DNA of 15,220 nucleotides. It comes from Bacteroides sp. GTDB lineage: Bacteria; Bacteroidota; Bacteroidia; Bacteroidales; Bacteroidaceae. Each line of letters opens with the position of its first letter. Position 1 is the first letter of the stretch. The notes under the pieces were generated by a model. It was not told where the DNA came from and did not search any database. It saw only the letters and a list, made by a program, of their open reading frames with translations. The translations under genes were made by a program, and so were the position numbers. The DNA is taken from contig DYCT01000012.1 of the NCBI GenBank assembly GCA_019417975.1, forward strand, positions 1 through 15,220, read 5' to 3'. This document shows positions 6,461 to 13,553 of this stretch, piece after piece.

Positions 6461-7723
6461 TTGAAAAAGCTGATTATATCTGTTTGCTTGTTGTGGGTTG
6501 CTTTGGTCGGATGGGGACAAACCTCCAACGGACTTTCCGGTATATGTATAAACGAATATTCTCCGTGCGATTCCGTTGTTATGGCTTATCTGCAAGAACA
6601 GGGAGTGCCTATAACCAACAACAACCGGATAAAACTGCTTAAGAGCGGGAAAGAAAAATTCTTAGATTTGTTTGAGGCTATTCGTAAGGCAGAACACCAT
6701 ATACATCTGGAATATTTTAATTTTAGAAACGACTCTATAGCCAATGCATTGTTTGATTTGTTGGCTTTAAAAGCGCAAGAGGGTGTAGAGGTGCGCGCAT
6801 TGTTCGATGCGTTTGGAAACTGGTCGAACAGTCGTCCTCTGAAGAAAAAACATTTGCGTAGGATTCGTGCTAAAGGAATTGAAATCTATCATTTCGACCC
6901 TTTGCGTTTCCCTTATGTAAATCATGTATGGCATCGCGACCATCGGAAAATCATTGTTATAGATGGAAAGGTAGCTTATACAGGAGGAATGAATGTAGCC
7001 GACTATTATATTAAGGGACTACCTCAAATAGGCGATTGGCGCGATATGCATGTGCGTATTGAGGGAGAAGCTGTTCGCTATTTGCAGCAGATATTTCTGA
7101 CGATATGGAATAAGAGTACACATCAGAAGGTTAGAGGAGATGCTTATTTCCCATTGGTGAACGATTCGGTGGGGAACAAAACCATTGCTATTGTAGACCG
7201 TGCTCCTAAAAAATTGCCCAAGTTGATGCGCCATACTTATGTGGAGTGCATAAAGGATGCTGATAAACATATTCAAATTGTGAATCCGTATTTCTTGCCT
7301 ACTCGCTCTGTGAAGCGGGAACTGAAGAAAGCGCTGAAGCGTGGGGTCAAGATGGAAATCATGCTTTCGGCAAAATCGGATATAGGTTTCACTCCGGATG
7401 GTTCCATGACGGTGGCACATAAATTGATGAAGAGAGGGGCTGATATTTACTTGTATAATGGAGGATTTCATCATTCCAAGATTATGATGGTGGACAGTAC
7501 TTTTTGTACAGTAGGAACAACTAATTTGGATAGTCGAAGTCTTCGGTATGATTACGAGGTGAATGCATTTATTTTCGATAAGGAAACGACTGGAGAGTTG
7601 GGTAAACTGTTTGATCGTGATAAAGAGCAGAGTATACTTATGACGCCGACCACTTGGAAGAAGAGGTCTGTGTGGCGACGTTTCATTGGTTGGTGTGCCA
7701 ATATATTGACACCTTTTTTATAA
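6461..7723 (+). CDS. cls: Phospholipase-D-family cardiolipin synthase
   Basis: 420 aa. It has two HKD motifs: H161-x-K163-x4-D168 and H338-x-K340-x4-D345, each followed by the usual GG/GT-x-N (GGMN, GTTN). This is the bacterial Cls arrangement, which joins two phosphatidylglycerols to cardiolipin and glycerol; a related phosphatidyltransferase role is possible. A TTG start at 6461 is chosen because it opens a clean signal peptide (MKKLIISV...WGQ, cut after about Q20); the next ATG is residue 41 and would lose it. Usual Cls proteins have two N-terminal membrane segments; here there is only one cleavable-looking segment, suggesting an enzyme on the outer face of the inner membrane. A short hydrophobic tail (FIGWCANILTPFL) could help membrane contact. 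A small gene follows after 18 bases. Confidence 0.88.
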   Translation: MKKLIISVCLLWVALVGWGQTSNGLSGICINEYSPCDSVVMAYLQEQGVPITNNNRIKLLKSGKEKFLDLFEAIRKAEHHIHLEYFNFRNDSIANALFDLLALKAQEGVEVRALFDAFGNWSNSRPLKKKHLRRIRAKGIEIYHFDPLRFPYVNHVWHRDHRKIIVIDGKVAYTGGMNVADYYIKGLPQIGDWRDMHVRIEGEAVRYLQQIFLTIWNKSTHQKVRGDAYFPLVNDSVGNKTIAIVDRAPKKLPKLMRHTYVECIKDADKHIQIVNPYFLPTRSVKRELKKALKRGVKMEIMLSAKSDIGFTPDGSMTVAHKLMKRGADIYLYNGGFHHSKIMMVDSTFCTVGTTNLDSRSLRYDYEVNAFIFDKETTGELGKLFDRDKEQSILMTPTTWKKRSVWRRFIGWCANILTPFL

Positions 7724-7741
7724 TATAATATTTTTAGTGCG

Positions 7742-7981
7742 ATGGAGTACAAGGATGAATACACGAAACAGGAAGTAGAAGAACTGGTGGCTTGGTTTGA
7801 AGCACATGAGCATGAATTGCCTCAATCCATGCAAATAGATGATTCTGCTTTTTCTGCCGACTTAAAGAAGACGGTGAGGATATTTATGGAGCAAAGCTTG
7901 ATGTATTGGGAAAATCCGACTTTCAATGGGACTATTCGGACGCTTTATTTGATAAAAAGTAAGATTGAAAACAAAGAATAA
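7742..7981 (+). CDS. Small hypothetical protein (resembles DUF6965)
   Basis: 79 aa, acidic, helical, without signal peptide or membrane segment. The start EYTKQEVEELVAWFE and LPQSMQIDDSAFSADLKKTV recall from memory small Bacteroidetes proteins labelled DUF6965; I am not certain of this. It begins 18 bases after cls, so it is probably co-transcribed. Function unknown; no catalytic or metal-binding pattern is visible (no cysteines). Confidence 0.7.
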   Translation: MEYKDEYTKQEVEELVAWFEAHEHELPQSMQIDDSAFSADLKKTVRIFMEQSLMYWENPTFNGTIRTLYLIKSKIENKE

Positions 7982-8001
7982 AAATAAAAACTGTAAAAAC
8001 G

Positions 8002-8032
8002 TTTGGTAATATCAAATTAAAGCGTACCTTTG
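8002..8032 (+). promoter_or_regulatory. Near-consensus Bacteroides promoter of tRNA-Lys
   Basis: TTTG at 8002-8005, a 19-base spacer, then TACCTTTG at 8025-8032. Both elements and the spacing match the Bacteroides housekeeping consensus (TTTG / N19-21 / TAnnTTTG). It lies 19 bases before the tRNA, as expected for a stable RNA promoter. Confidence 0.85.
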
Positions 8033-8051
8033 CAACCGCAATTCGAAAGAA

Positions 8052-8124
8052 GCACTCTTAGCTCAGTTGGTAGAGCAACTGACTCTTAATCAGTGGGTCC
8101 AGGGTTCGAATCCCTGAGGGTGTA
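8052..8124 (+). tRNA. tRNA-Lys (anticodon CTT)
   Basis: 73 bases fold as a full cloverleaf. Acceptor GCACTCT pairs with AGGGTGT (two G-U pairs, including the end pair G1-U72). D stem GCTC/GAGC. Anticodon stem ACTGA/TCAGT with loop CTCTTAA, anticodon CTT (reads AAG, Lys). T stem CAGGG/CCCTG with loop TTCGAAT. The discriminator is A; CCA is not encoded. It is a single-gene unit between its own promoter and terminator. Confidence 0.97.
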
Positions 8125-8133
8125 CTTTTCAAT

Positions 8134-8168
8134 AAAAAAAGGAGGATGAATAGTCCTCCTTTTTTTTT
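8134..8168 (+). terminator. Terminator of tRNA-Lys
   Basis: GGAGGA (8141-8146) and TCCTCC (8154-8159) with a 7-base loop. The stem extends by A/T pairs (8134-8140 with 8160-8166), and a run of T ends at 8168. It begins 10 bases after the tRNA. Confidence 0.88.
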
Positions 8169-8190
8169 ACTCTTTATGCTTTGATTTCCT

Positions 8191-8229
8191 AAAAAGAGTC
8201 GAACTCTGTTAATGTTAGAATCCGACTCT
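8191..8229 (-). terminator. Terminator of the transaldolase gene
   Basis: On the - strand AGAGTCGGATTCT and AGAGTTCGACTCT pair over 13 positions (two G-U), with a 9-base loop and then TTTT. Read from the + strand the two wobble pairs become A-C mismatches, so it should work mainly for the - strand. It lies about 40 bases after the stop codon at 8269. Confidence 0.75.
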
Positions 8230-8268
8230 CTGTATCATTTGGTAATGATGATGTTCATGTTCTTTTAC

Positions 8269-8925
8269 TTATCCGTTTATCTTATGATAGTCGGCTAAGA
8301 ATTTTTCCAAACCAGAATCGGTAAGCGGGTGTTTCAACAGACCTTTGATAGCCGCAAGTGGGCAAGTAACTACATCAGCACCTACTTCGGCACATTGCAT
8401 GATGTGCTGGGTGTGGCGGATGGAAGCTGCCAGTACTTGGGTCTTGAAACCATAAGTGCGGTACATCTCAACGATAGAGGCAATAAGACCTACGCCATCA
8501 GAACAAATATCGTCCATGCGACCTACGAATGGAGATACGTAAGTAGCACCTACTTTGGCTGCAAGCAACGCTTGTCCGGCAGAGAATACCAGTGTACAGT
8601 TGGTACGAATGCCTTTTTTAGTAAAGTACTTGATAGCTTTGATGCCATCTTCGGTGCAAGGCACTTTCACTACGATGTGGTCGTTAAGACTTGCCAGCTC
8701 TTCACCTTCGCGAATCATTCCTTCGAAATCGGTAGCAATGACTTCGGCACTGACATCACCGTGTACAATCTTACAAATGTCTACATAGTGCTTGTGTTGG
8801 TTTTCTACACCTTTAATACCTTCTTTGGCCATCAAGGAAGGGTTGGTGGTAACACCGTCTAACACGCCCATGTCGTTTGCTTCATGAATTTGTTCTAGAT
8901 TAGCTGTATCAATAAAAAATTTCAT
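8269..8925 (-). CDS. tal: Small transaldolase (often labelled fructose-6-phosphate aldolase)
   Basis: 218 aa class I aldolase barrel of the short transaldolase/FSA family. Visible active-site parts are D6, TTNPS (26-30), the Schiff-base lysine K87 in VVKVPCT, N109 in TNCTLVFS and SPFVGR (131-136). In E. coli FsaA the matching positions carry Gln59, Ala129 and Tyr131; here they are E61, S131 and F133, as in true transaldolases such as TalB (E96, S176, F178). This points to transaldolase activity (moving dihydroxyacetone between fructose-6-P and erythrose-4-P) in the non-oxidative pentose phosphate pathway. The length is normal for the short class. It follows the thiamine genes on the same strand but behind a terminator; I saw no clear promoter in 8926-8987. 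Confidence 0.9.
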   Translation of the reverse strand: MKFFIDTANLEQIHEANDMGVLDGVTTNPSLMAKEGIKGVENQHKHYVDICKIVHGDVSAEVIATDFEGMIREGEELASLNDHIVVKVPCTEDGIKAIKYFTKKGIRTNCTLVFSAGQALLAAKVGATYVSPFVGRMDDICSDGVGLIASIVEMYRTYGFKTQVLAASIRHTQHIMQCAEVGADVVTCPLAAIKGLLKHPLTDSGLEKFLADYHKING

Positions 8926-8977
8926 TTTGTTGAGTTTTTATAGGTTGATTATATTTATTGGTTTTGCTTTATCGGTA

Positions 8978-9020
8978 TAAAAAACACAAGGAGATGAGCC
9001 TATCAGTCGGCTATCTCCTT
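8978..9020 (-). terminator. Terminator closing the thiamine operon, overlapping the end of tenI
   Basis: ATCTCCTT (9013-9020) pairs with AAGGAGAT (8988-8995) and GGCT (9009-9012) with AGCC (8997-9000), with one bulged G at 8996. The loop is 9001-9008 and contains the tenI stop codon (9003-9005). On the - strand GTG and six T follow. Confidence 0.8.
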
Positions 9021-9611
9021 GAGCTTTATAAAATGTTCAATGACTTTTCGATAATCTGTATCATGACATTTGTCGAATCTACTCCATAAGTCACCTAAAA
9101 CGACTGCGCCACCGAAACCGTAATCTTTTACCTGCAGGATGTTTTCTTCGTTGATACCTCCCAGTGCCATTACGTTTTTGTCAATGATGCCTTCTTTGGC
9201 TGCTTTTCTCAGTTCTTCCGATGTGTAGGCGGCCTGGTACCCTTTTTTGGATATGCTGTCAAATACCGGACTTAAGAATACATAGTCATAGTATTTTTTT
9301 TTCTTCTTTACTTCTTCTAAACTATGGCAAGAACAACTGACGTGTCCTGAAAATCCATTGGGCTCTTGTGGATTTCTGGCATTGAGGTGAATACCCATTA
9401 AACCGAATTCTTGTTTCAGATAGAAGTGTTCATGAGTTACAATAAACCGATGATACTTCTCGGGAATGAGTGTGAGCAGACGCTCGGAATACATGGCAGC
9501 CGTTTCGGGCTTGCGTAGATGCAGTATGTCAAGACCCTCTTCAAAGAGAGCCGTGATGATTTTGTCTTCTTCGACAAAGAATGTCGGTTGAGTGATTACA
9601 ATCAATTTCAT
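9003..9611 (-). CDS. tenI: TenI/ThiE-family protein, last gene of the thiamine operon
   Basis: 202 aa half-size barrel like thiamine phosphate synthase. The ThiE fold signs are present: LHLRKPE (31-37), MGIHL (72-76), SCSCHS (92-97), VFLSPVFDSISKKGY (111-125) and ALGGI (149-153). The ThiE metal-binding DD in LLDDR is replaced by T59-H60-E61, so ThiE activity is unlikely, and thiE itself is present upstream. In B. subtilis TenI a His in GHVF does the thiazole tautomer shift; here that position is S114-P115. It may be a tautomerase with other residues, or a pyrimidine/thiazole binding helper. It lies 64 bases after thiF with its own promoter candidate in the gap. An A9 run (9294-9302) encodes part of K102-K106. 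Confidence 0.8.
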   Translation of the reverse strand: MKLIVITQPTFFVEEDKIITALFEEGLDILHLRKPETAAMYSERLLTLIPEKYHRFIVTHEHFYLKQEFGLMGIHLNARNPQEPNGFSGHVSCSCHSLEEVKKKKKYYDYVFLSPVFDSISKKGYQAAYTSEELRKAAKEGIIDKNVMALGGINEENILQVKDYGFGGAVVLGDLWSRFDKCHDTDYRKVIEHFIKLKEIAD

Positions 9612-9639
9612 GATATGCCGAGTCCGTTAAAAACATGAG

Positions 9640-9670
9640 CAAAGTTAGGAAATAATCAATATGCAACAAA
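9640..9670 (-). promoter_or_regulatory. Internal promoter before tenI
   Basis: On the - strand TTTG (9670-9667), a 19-base spacer, then TAACTTTG (9647-9640). Both elements and spacing match the Bacteroides consensus exactly. It lies in the 64-base gap between thiF and tenI, 28 bases before the tenI start, so tenI can probably be expressed apart from the operon. Confidence 0.7.
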
Positions 9671-9675
9671 TATTT

Positions 9676-10365
9676 CTAAATAAAAATTGTATATGTCTGC
9701 ATATTGCGCAAATCGATTGTCCATAGCTTTCCGCATAACACATCACCGTATCCGCATATCAGTTTCAGTGTTTCGCTGGCTTGTACAGCTCCGACAATAG
9801 CCGGCGTTACTCCTACTACGGCTTTCGATGGAGCCGGCATGGAGTACATTTCCTGCTCATTGGGGTATAGGGTGCGGTAGCTTGTATCGCCTTGATAATG
9901 AAATACGGAAACCATTCCTTCCAATGCTCTGATAGCTCCGTATACATAGGGCTTGTGGAGGGCATGACATGTGTCATCTATCAGATATCGTGTGGCAAAA
10001 TTGTCGCAACCGTCCACTACAATATCGTATTGTGCAATGAGGTCTGTTGCATTGTCAGCGGTAAGCCGAAAAGGATAAGGTTTGAGAGTGATTTCGCTGT
10101 TGTGTTCGGCGAGATGTCGGGCTGCAGCTTCGGCTTTAGGTTGTCCTACTTCGGTTTCGGTGTAGAGGACTTGTCGGTGCAGGTTGCTGATGCTTACTAC
10201 ATCATCGTCCATCAGACCGAGGGTACCTACACCTGCTCCTGCCAGATATAGGGCGATGGGAGAGCCTAACCCTCCCACGCCAATAATCAGTACTTTGCTC
10301 TCTTTGAGCTTTTGTTGTCCTTCTTTGCCTATTTCGGGCAATAACATTTGACGGTCGTATCGCAT
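9676..10365 (-). CDS. thiF: ThiF/MoeB-family ThiS adenylyltransferase, cysteine-poor
   Basis: 229 aa E1-like enzyme that activates the C-terminus of ThiS with ATP before sulfur transfer. The nucleotide-binding part is intact: GVGGLG (29-34), D54, SNLHRQ (60-65, R64), K77 and DGCDNF (118-123). The protein ends at FI, before the usual C-terminal CxxC, and the region where E. coli ThiF has its other CxxC and the acyl-disulfide Cys184 reads YPNEQEMYSMPAPSKAVVGV without any cysteine. The only cysteines are C120, C133, C204 and C211. The frame is clean, so this is a natural variant rather than damage. It starts 3 bases after thiH, showing tight coupling. MoeB is the alternative, but the operon makes ThiF much more likely. 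Confidence 0.88.
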   Translation of the reverse strand: MRYDRQMLLPEIGKEGQQKLKESKVLIIGVGGLGSPIALYLAGAGVGTLGLMDDDVVSISNLHRQVLYTETEVGQPKAEAAARHLAEHNSEITLKPYPFRLTADNATDLIAQYDIVVDGCDNFATRYLIDDTCHALHKPYVYGAIRALEGMVSVFHYQGDTSYRTLYPNEQEMYSMPAPSKAVVGVTPAIVGAVQASETLKLICGYGDVLCGKLWTIDLRNMQTYTIFI

Positions 10366-10368
10366 GAA

Positions 10369-11499
10369 TCAGCAGAGTTTCAGATGGTCAAATGATTCGT
10401 CCCAATCTTTCCATATGGGCTCACGACCCAACTCACGAAGGCGTTCGCACACTTCTTTTGCGGTACGTTCATCACTGACATGGAATTGTTCCAATGCTTG
10501 TGGGTAGCTGTAATAGCCTCCTGGTTCGGTTTTGCTTTCTGCGCTCATGGTAGTAACCCCCAAAGTAGCCATGTTGTCGCGAATGTAGGCAGGCTCGCGT
10601 GTAGAGTAAGAGATGTCTACATCGTGGTCGAAGATGCGCATGGCAAAAGTAGCTTGAGCCAATTCGCGGTCGCTTAACACGACATTTGGCTGAAATCCAC
10701 CATTCTCAGACGGACGCATACGAGGGAAGTTTACACTATATTTGGTCTTCCAGTATTTTTTTTGCAGATAGCGCAGGTGATAAGCCATCATGGTGATGTC
10801 TGTGCGCCAATCTTTTTCAAGTCCGATAAGCACTCCCATTCCGATAGAGTGTACACCGGCCTGTCCCATGCGGTCGAATCCGTTAAGGCGCCATTCGAAT
10901 TTCGATTTCATGCCTTTGGGATGGTAGATGTTGTAGTGTGCCTTGTTGTATGTCTCTTGGAAGCAGATGACTCCATTCAGTCCGTGATGGGTCAGTTCCT
11001 CGTATTCTTCTGCTTTTAAAGGCATCACTTCTATTTTCAGATTTGAGAAGTAGGGGCGTGCCAAGTCCAGGGCGCGGGCAATGTAAGGTACACCTGCCTT
11101 AGCCGGATTCTCACCTGTCACAAGCAATAGGTTCTCAAACGGCGCCAACTTTTTGATAGCTTTATACTCATTTTCTATTTCTTCTTCGGTGAGGATGGTA
11201 CGCTTCATCGGGTTGCTGATGTGAAATCCGCAATAGATGCATGAGTTGGAGCAAGAGTTGGTGATGTATAAGGGGATGAACATAGACATGGTACGTCCGA
11301 AACGTTCCATAGTATATTTACGGCTCAGTTGAGCCATTGTTTCCAAGTAAGGCTCGGCTGCCGGTGAGAGCAAAGCCATAAAATCGTCTATATCGCAGCG
11401 TCTTTTACCTAATGCTCGGCGTACGTCGGCATCGGTTTTGGAAGAGATTTTGCGGGTGGTCTCTTCCCAATCTATTTTTTCTAATTCTTCTGAAAACAC
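10369..11499 (-). CDS. thiH: 2-iminoacetate synthase ThiH (radical SAM tyrosine lyase)
   Basis: 376 aa from the GTG at 11499; a TTG at 11508 would add three residues (family proteins tend to begin near FSEEL, so GTG is preferred). ThiH splits tyrosine into 2-iminoacetate and p-cresol, giving ThiG its glycine imine; it is oxygen-sensitive and replaces ThiO in anaerobes. The radical SAM cluster motif is C83-x3-C87-x2-C90 (CSNSCIYCGFH). Downstream are the SAM-binding pieces (TGENPAKAG, IEVMPL) and the C-terminal BATS-type region. Length matches the family. It is separated from thiC by an unusual 310-base spacer, while thiF follows after 3 bases. Confidence 0.93.
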   Translation of the reverse strand: MFSEELEKIDWEETTRKISSKTDADVRRALGKRRCDIDDFMALLSPAAEPYLETMAQLSRKYTMERFGRTMSMFIPLYITNSCSNSCIYCGFHISNPMKRTILTEEEIENEYKAIKKLAPFENLLLVTGENPAKAGVPYIARALDLARPYFSNLKIEVMPLKAEEYEELTHHGLNGVICFQETYNKAHYNIYHPKGMKSKFEWRLNGFDRMGQAGVHSIGMGVLIGLEKDWRTDITMMAYHLRYLQKKYWKTKYSVNFPRMRPSENGGFQPNVVLSDRELAQATFAMRIFDHDVDISYSTREPAYIRDNMATLGVTTMSAESKTEPGGYYSYPQALEQFHVSDERTAKEVCERLRELGREPIWKDWDESFDHLKLC

Positions 11500-11508
11500 G
11501 TTCGTCAA

Positions 11509-11818
11509 AATTTAGTATTTAAAGTTTCTTGTTTTAGCGTTAAGTCGCTTGCTTGGTTTCTTCCTCAGACTATTATGCATCTGCTTTGTGGTGAAACAGG
11601 GCATATACGTTAATATAGGTATATTGGTTTTCCACCTGCAATTCTTTGTCTCATTCAGCTTCGTGTACGGAACAGACCGATTCAAGATAGGCTCGTTCGG
11701 CAAGGAATCGACGAAAGGCAACCAGACGCGCAAATCGGCCCTGTGAAGGTCGATTGCGCGAAAGATAACATCTGCATTTCTTTTAGTCTAAGGTCGAACA
11801 GACTTATTAAGGAGGATT
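11509..11818 (-). other. Unexplained structured spacer between thiC and thiH
   Basis: 310 bases without a supported gene inside an otherwise tight operon. It is richer in G+C in the half next to thiC. A long hairpin lies at 11727-11760: CGCGCAA pairs with TTGCGCG, then TCGGCC with GGTCGA (one G-T, one bulged A), 7-base loop. A weaker repeat CGATTC/GAATCG (11678-11683 / 11705-11710) sits beside it. A 73-codon - strand frame (11512-11733) and an open + frame over 11614-11828 resemble no family I know. No TPP-riboswitch consensus (CTGAGA, ACCTGA) is seen on the - strand. It could be an RNA processing or attenuation element, or the remnant of a lost gene. Confidence 0.5.
11727..11760 (-). promoter_or_regulatory. 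Stable hairpin in the thiC-thiH spacer
   Basis: 13 paired positions with one bulge: arms 11727-11740 and 11748-11760, loop CTGTGAA on the + strand. It has no T-run after it on either strand, so it is not a standard terminator. It lies 58 bases after the thiC stop and could protect the thiC 3' end or mark a processing site. Confidence 0.5.
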
Positions 11819-13522
11819 TTATTTTTCCTGCTTGATTTTTCCTAAGTCGCGGCTCAACTTCATGGCACAGAAGTTAGGTCCGCACATGGTGCAGTATTCA
11901 CCATCGGTGTGGCGTCCTTCTGTGAAGTATTCCAAGGCACGATCCGGGTCAAGGCTTAAATGGAACTGGTCTCTCCAACGGAACTCATAGCGCGCTTTGC
12001 TTAAAGCGTTGTCGCGTATTTGTGCATTGGGGTGGCCTTTAGCCAAGTCGGCCGCATGTGCTGCAATTTTGTATGTAATGACTCCGATACGCACATCTTC
12101 CTTATTAGGTAGTCCGAGGTGCTCTTTGGGAGTTACGTAGCAAAGCATGGCTGTACCCAACCAACCGATTTGTGCGGCACCGATGGCCGATGTGATATGG
12201 TCGTAAGCCGGAGCAATATCGGTTACCAACGGACCTAGAGTATAGAACGGTGCGTTGTGGCAATGTGAAATCTGGCGTTCCATGTTTTCTTGAATTTTGT
12301 GCAAGGGCACATGACCCGGTCCTTCGATAAAGGCTTGTACGTTCTTGTCCCAAGCACGGGTAACGAGTTCGCCCATTGTGTCAAGTTCGGCAAATTGTGC
12401 TTCATCGTTGGCATCGGCAATACATCCCGGACGCAGACCATCGCCCAATGAGATGGCTACGTCGTACTGTGCAAGGATATCGCAGATGTCATCGAAGTGT
12501 TCGTAGAGGAAACTTTCCTGGTCGTGGATGAGGCACCATTTACTCATGATACTACCTCCACGGCTGACGATGCCACACAGACGCTTGTCGGCTAAGTGAA
12601 TGTTTTGACGACGGATGCCGGCATGAATAGTGAAATAGTCGACTCCTTGTTCACATTGTTCAATCAGAGTGTCGCGGAAAATCTCCCAAGAGAGGTCTTC
12701 TACTTTTCCATCTACTTTTTCTAATGCCTGATAGATAGGTACTGTGCCTACGGGAACCGGACAGTTGCGGATAATCCATTCGCGGGTCTCGTGGATATTG
12801 GCACCTGTAGAAAGATCCATCAAAGTGTCGCCACCCCATTTGCAACTCCATACAGCTTTGTCTACTTCTTCTTCAATGGTAGAGGTAGTGGCTGAGTTCC
12901 CAATGTTGGTGTTGATTTTTACGAAGAAGTTTCGTCCGATAATCATTGGCTCGCTCTCCGGGTGGTTGATATTGGCAGGCAATACAGCTCGTCCGGCAGC
13001 AATTTCATCGCGTACAAACTCGGGAGTGATGTGAGTATCGATACCTAACTCTTGGCAGTTCATATTTTCGCGGATGGCTACATATTCCATTTCCGGAGTT
13101 ACGATGCCGGCTTTGGCATATGCCATTTGTGTGATGGCTTTGCCTGCTTTGGCACGGTAAGGTAAGGCGATATGTTCGAAGCGGAGATGGTCCAGACTCT
13201 TGTCGTCGCGACGCATTTTTCCATATTCAGAAGTAATAGAAGATAGTTGTTCTACATCGCCACGGCTTGTAATCCAGCTTTCGCGCATACGGGGCAGACC
13301 TCTTTTAAGGTCGATTTGGATGTTGGGGTCGCTAAACGGACCACTTGTATCGTAAATATAAACCGGATCATTAGGAGTCATTACCTGTTCACCGTTCACA
13401 ACTTTTACGGTCGGGGTAAGGTTTACTTTTTGCATACCTACCTGTATGTAGGGAAACATTTTACCTGCCATATAGGCTTTTTCGCGGTGTGCGTATGGCT
13501 TGTCTTTTTTAGGATCTTCCAT
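11819..13522 (-). CDS. thiC: Phosphomethylpyrimidine synthase ThiC
   Basis: 567 aa. ThiC rearranges aminoimidazole ribotide to hydroxymethylpyrimidine phosphate with SAM and a 4Fe-4S cluster. The cluster motif is C544-x2-C547-x4-C552 near the C-terminus (CTMCGPNFC). Core family segments are clear: YDTSGPFSDP, GLPRMRESW, ISRGG-type and MSKWCL regions, EGPGHVPLHKI and GPLVTDIAPAYDHIT. The N-terminal about 30 residues before QVGMQKV are the Bacteroidetes-type extension, and the ATG at 13522 fits. The length is normal. It begins 31 bases after thiG and is followed by the 310-base spacer. Confidence 0.97.
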   Translation of the reverse strand: MEDPKKDKPYAHREKAYMAGKMFPYIQVGMQKVNLTPTVKVVNGEQVMTPNDPVYIYDTSGPFSDPNIQIDLKRGLPRMRESWITSRGDVEQLSSITSEYGKMRRDDKSLDHLRFEHIALPYRAKAGKAITQMAYAKAGIVTPEMEYVAIRENMNCQELGIDTHITPEFVRDEIAAGRAVLPANINHPESEPMIIGRNFFVKINTNIGNSATTSTIEEEVDKAVWSCKWGGDTLMDLSTGANIHETREWIIRNCPVPVGTVPIYQALEKVDGKVEDLSWEIFRDTLIEQCEQGVDYFTIHAGIRRQNIHLADKRLCGIVSRGGSIMSKWCLIHDQESFLYEHFDDICDILAQYDVAISLGDGLRPGCIADANDEAQFAELDTMGELVTRAWDKNVQAFIEGPGHVPLHKIQENMERQISHCHNAPFYTLGPLVTDIAPAYDHITSAIGAAQIGWLGTAMLCYVTPKEHLGLPNKEDVRIGVITYKIAAHAADLAKGHPNAQIRDNALSKARYEFRWRDQFHLSLDPDRALEYFTEGRHTDGEYCTMCGPNFCAMKLSRDLGKIKQEK

Positions 13523-13553
13523 GCTCTTTTTTGATTTGGTTAGGTTAATAAAG

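Noticed and set aside
6337..6642. 101-codon frame overlapping the start of cls
   Set aside because: It covers the promoter spacer and the cls signal peptide in another frame; cls has firm HKD support.
8329..8862. 177-codon frame opposite the transaldolase gene
   Set aside because: The opposite strand is a full transaldolase with all motifs; the frame has no recognisable features.
11512..11733. 73-codon - strand frame between thiC and thiH
   Set aside because: It resembles no family, its codon use and composition look unlike the neighbours, its start is weak and it spans the large hairpin. Described as part of the spacer instead.
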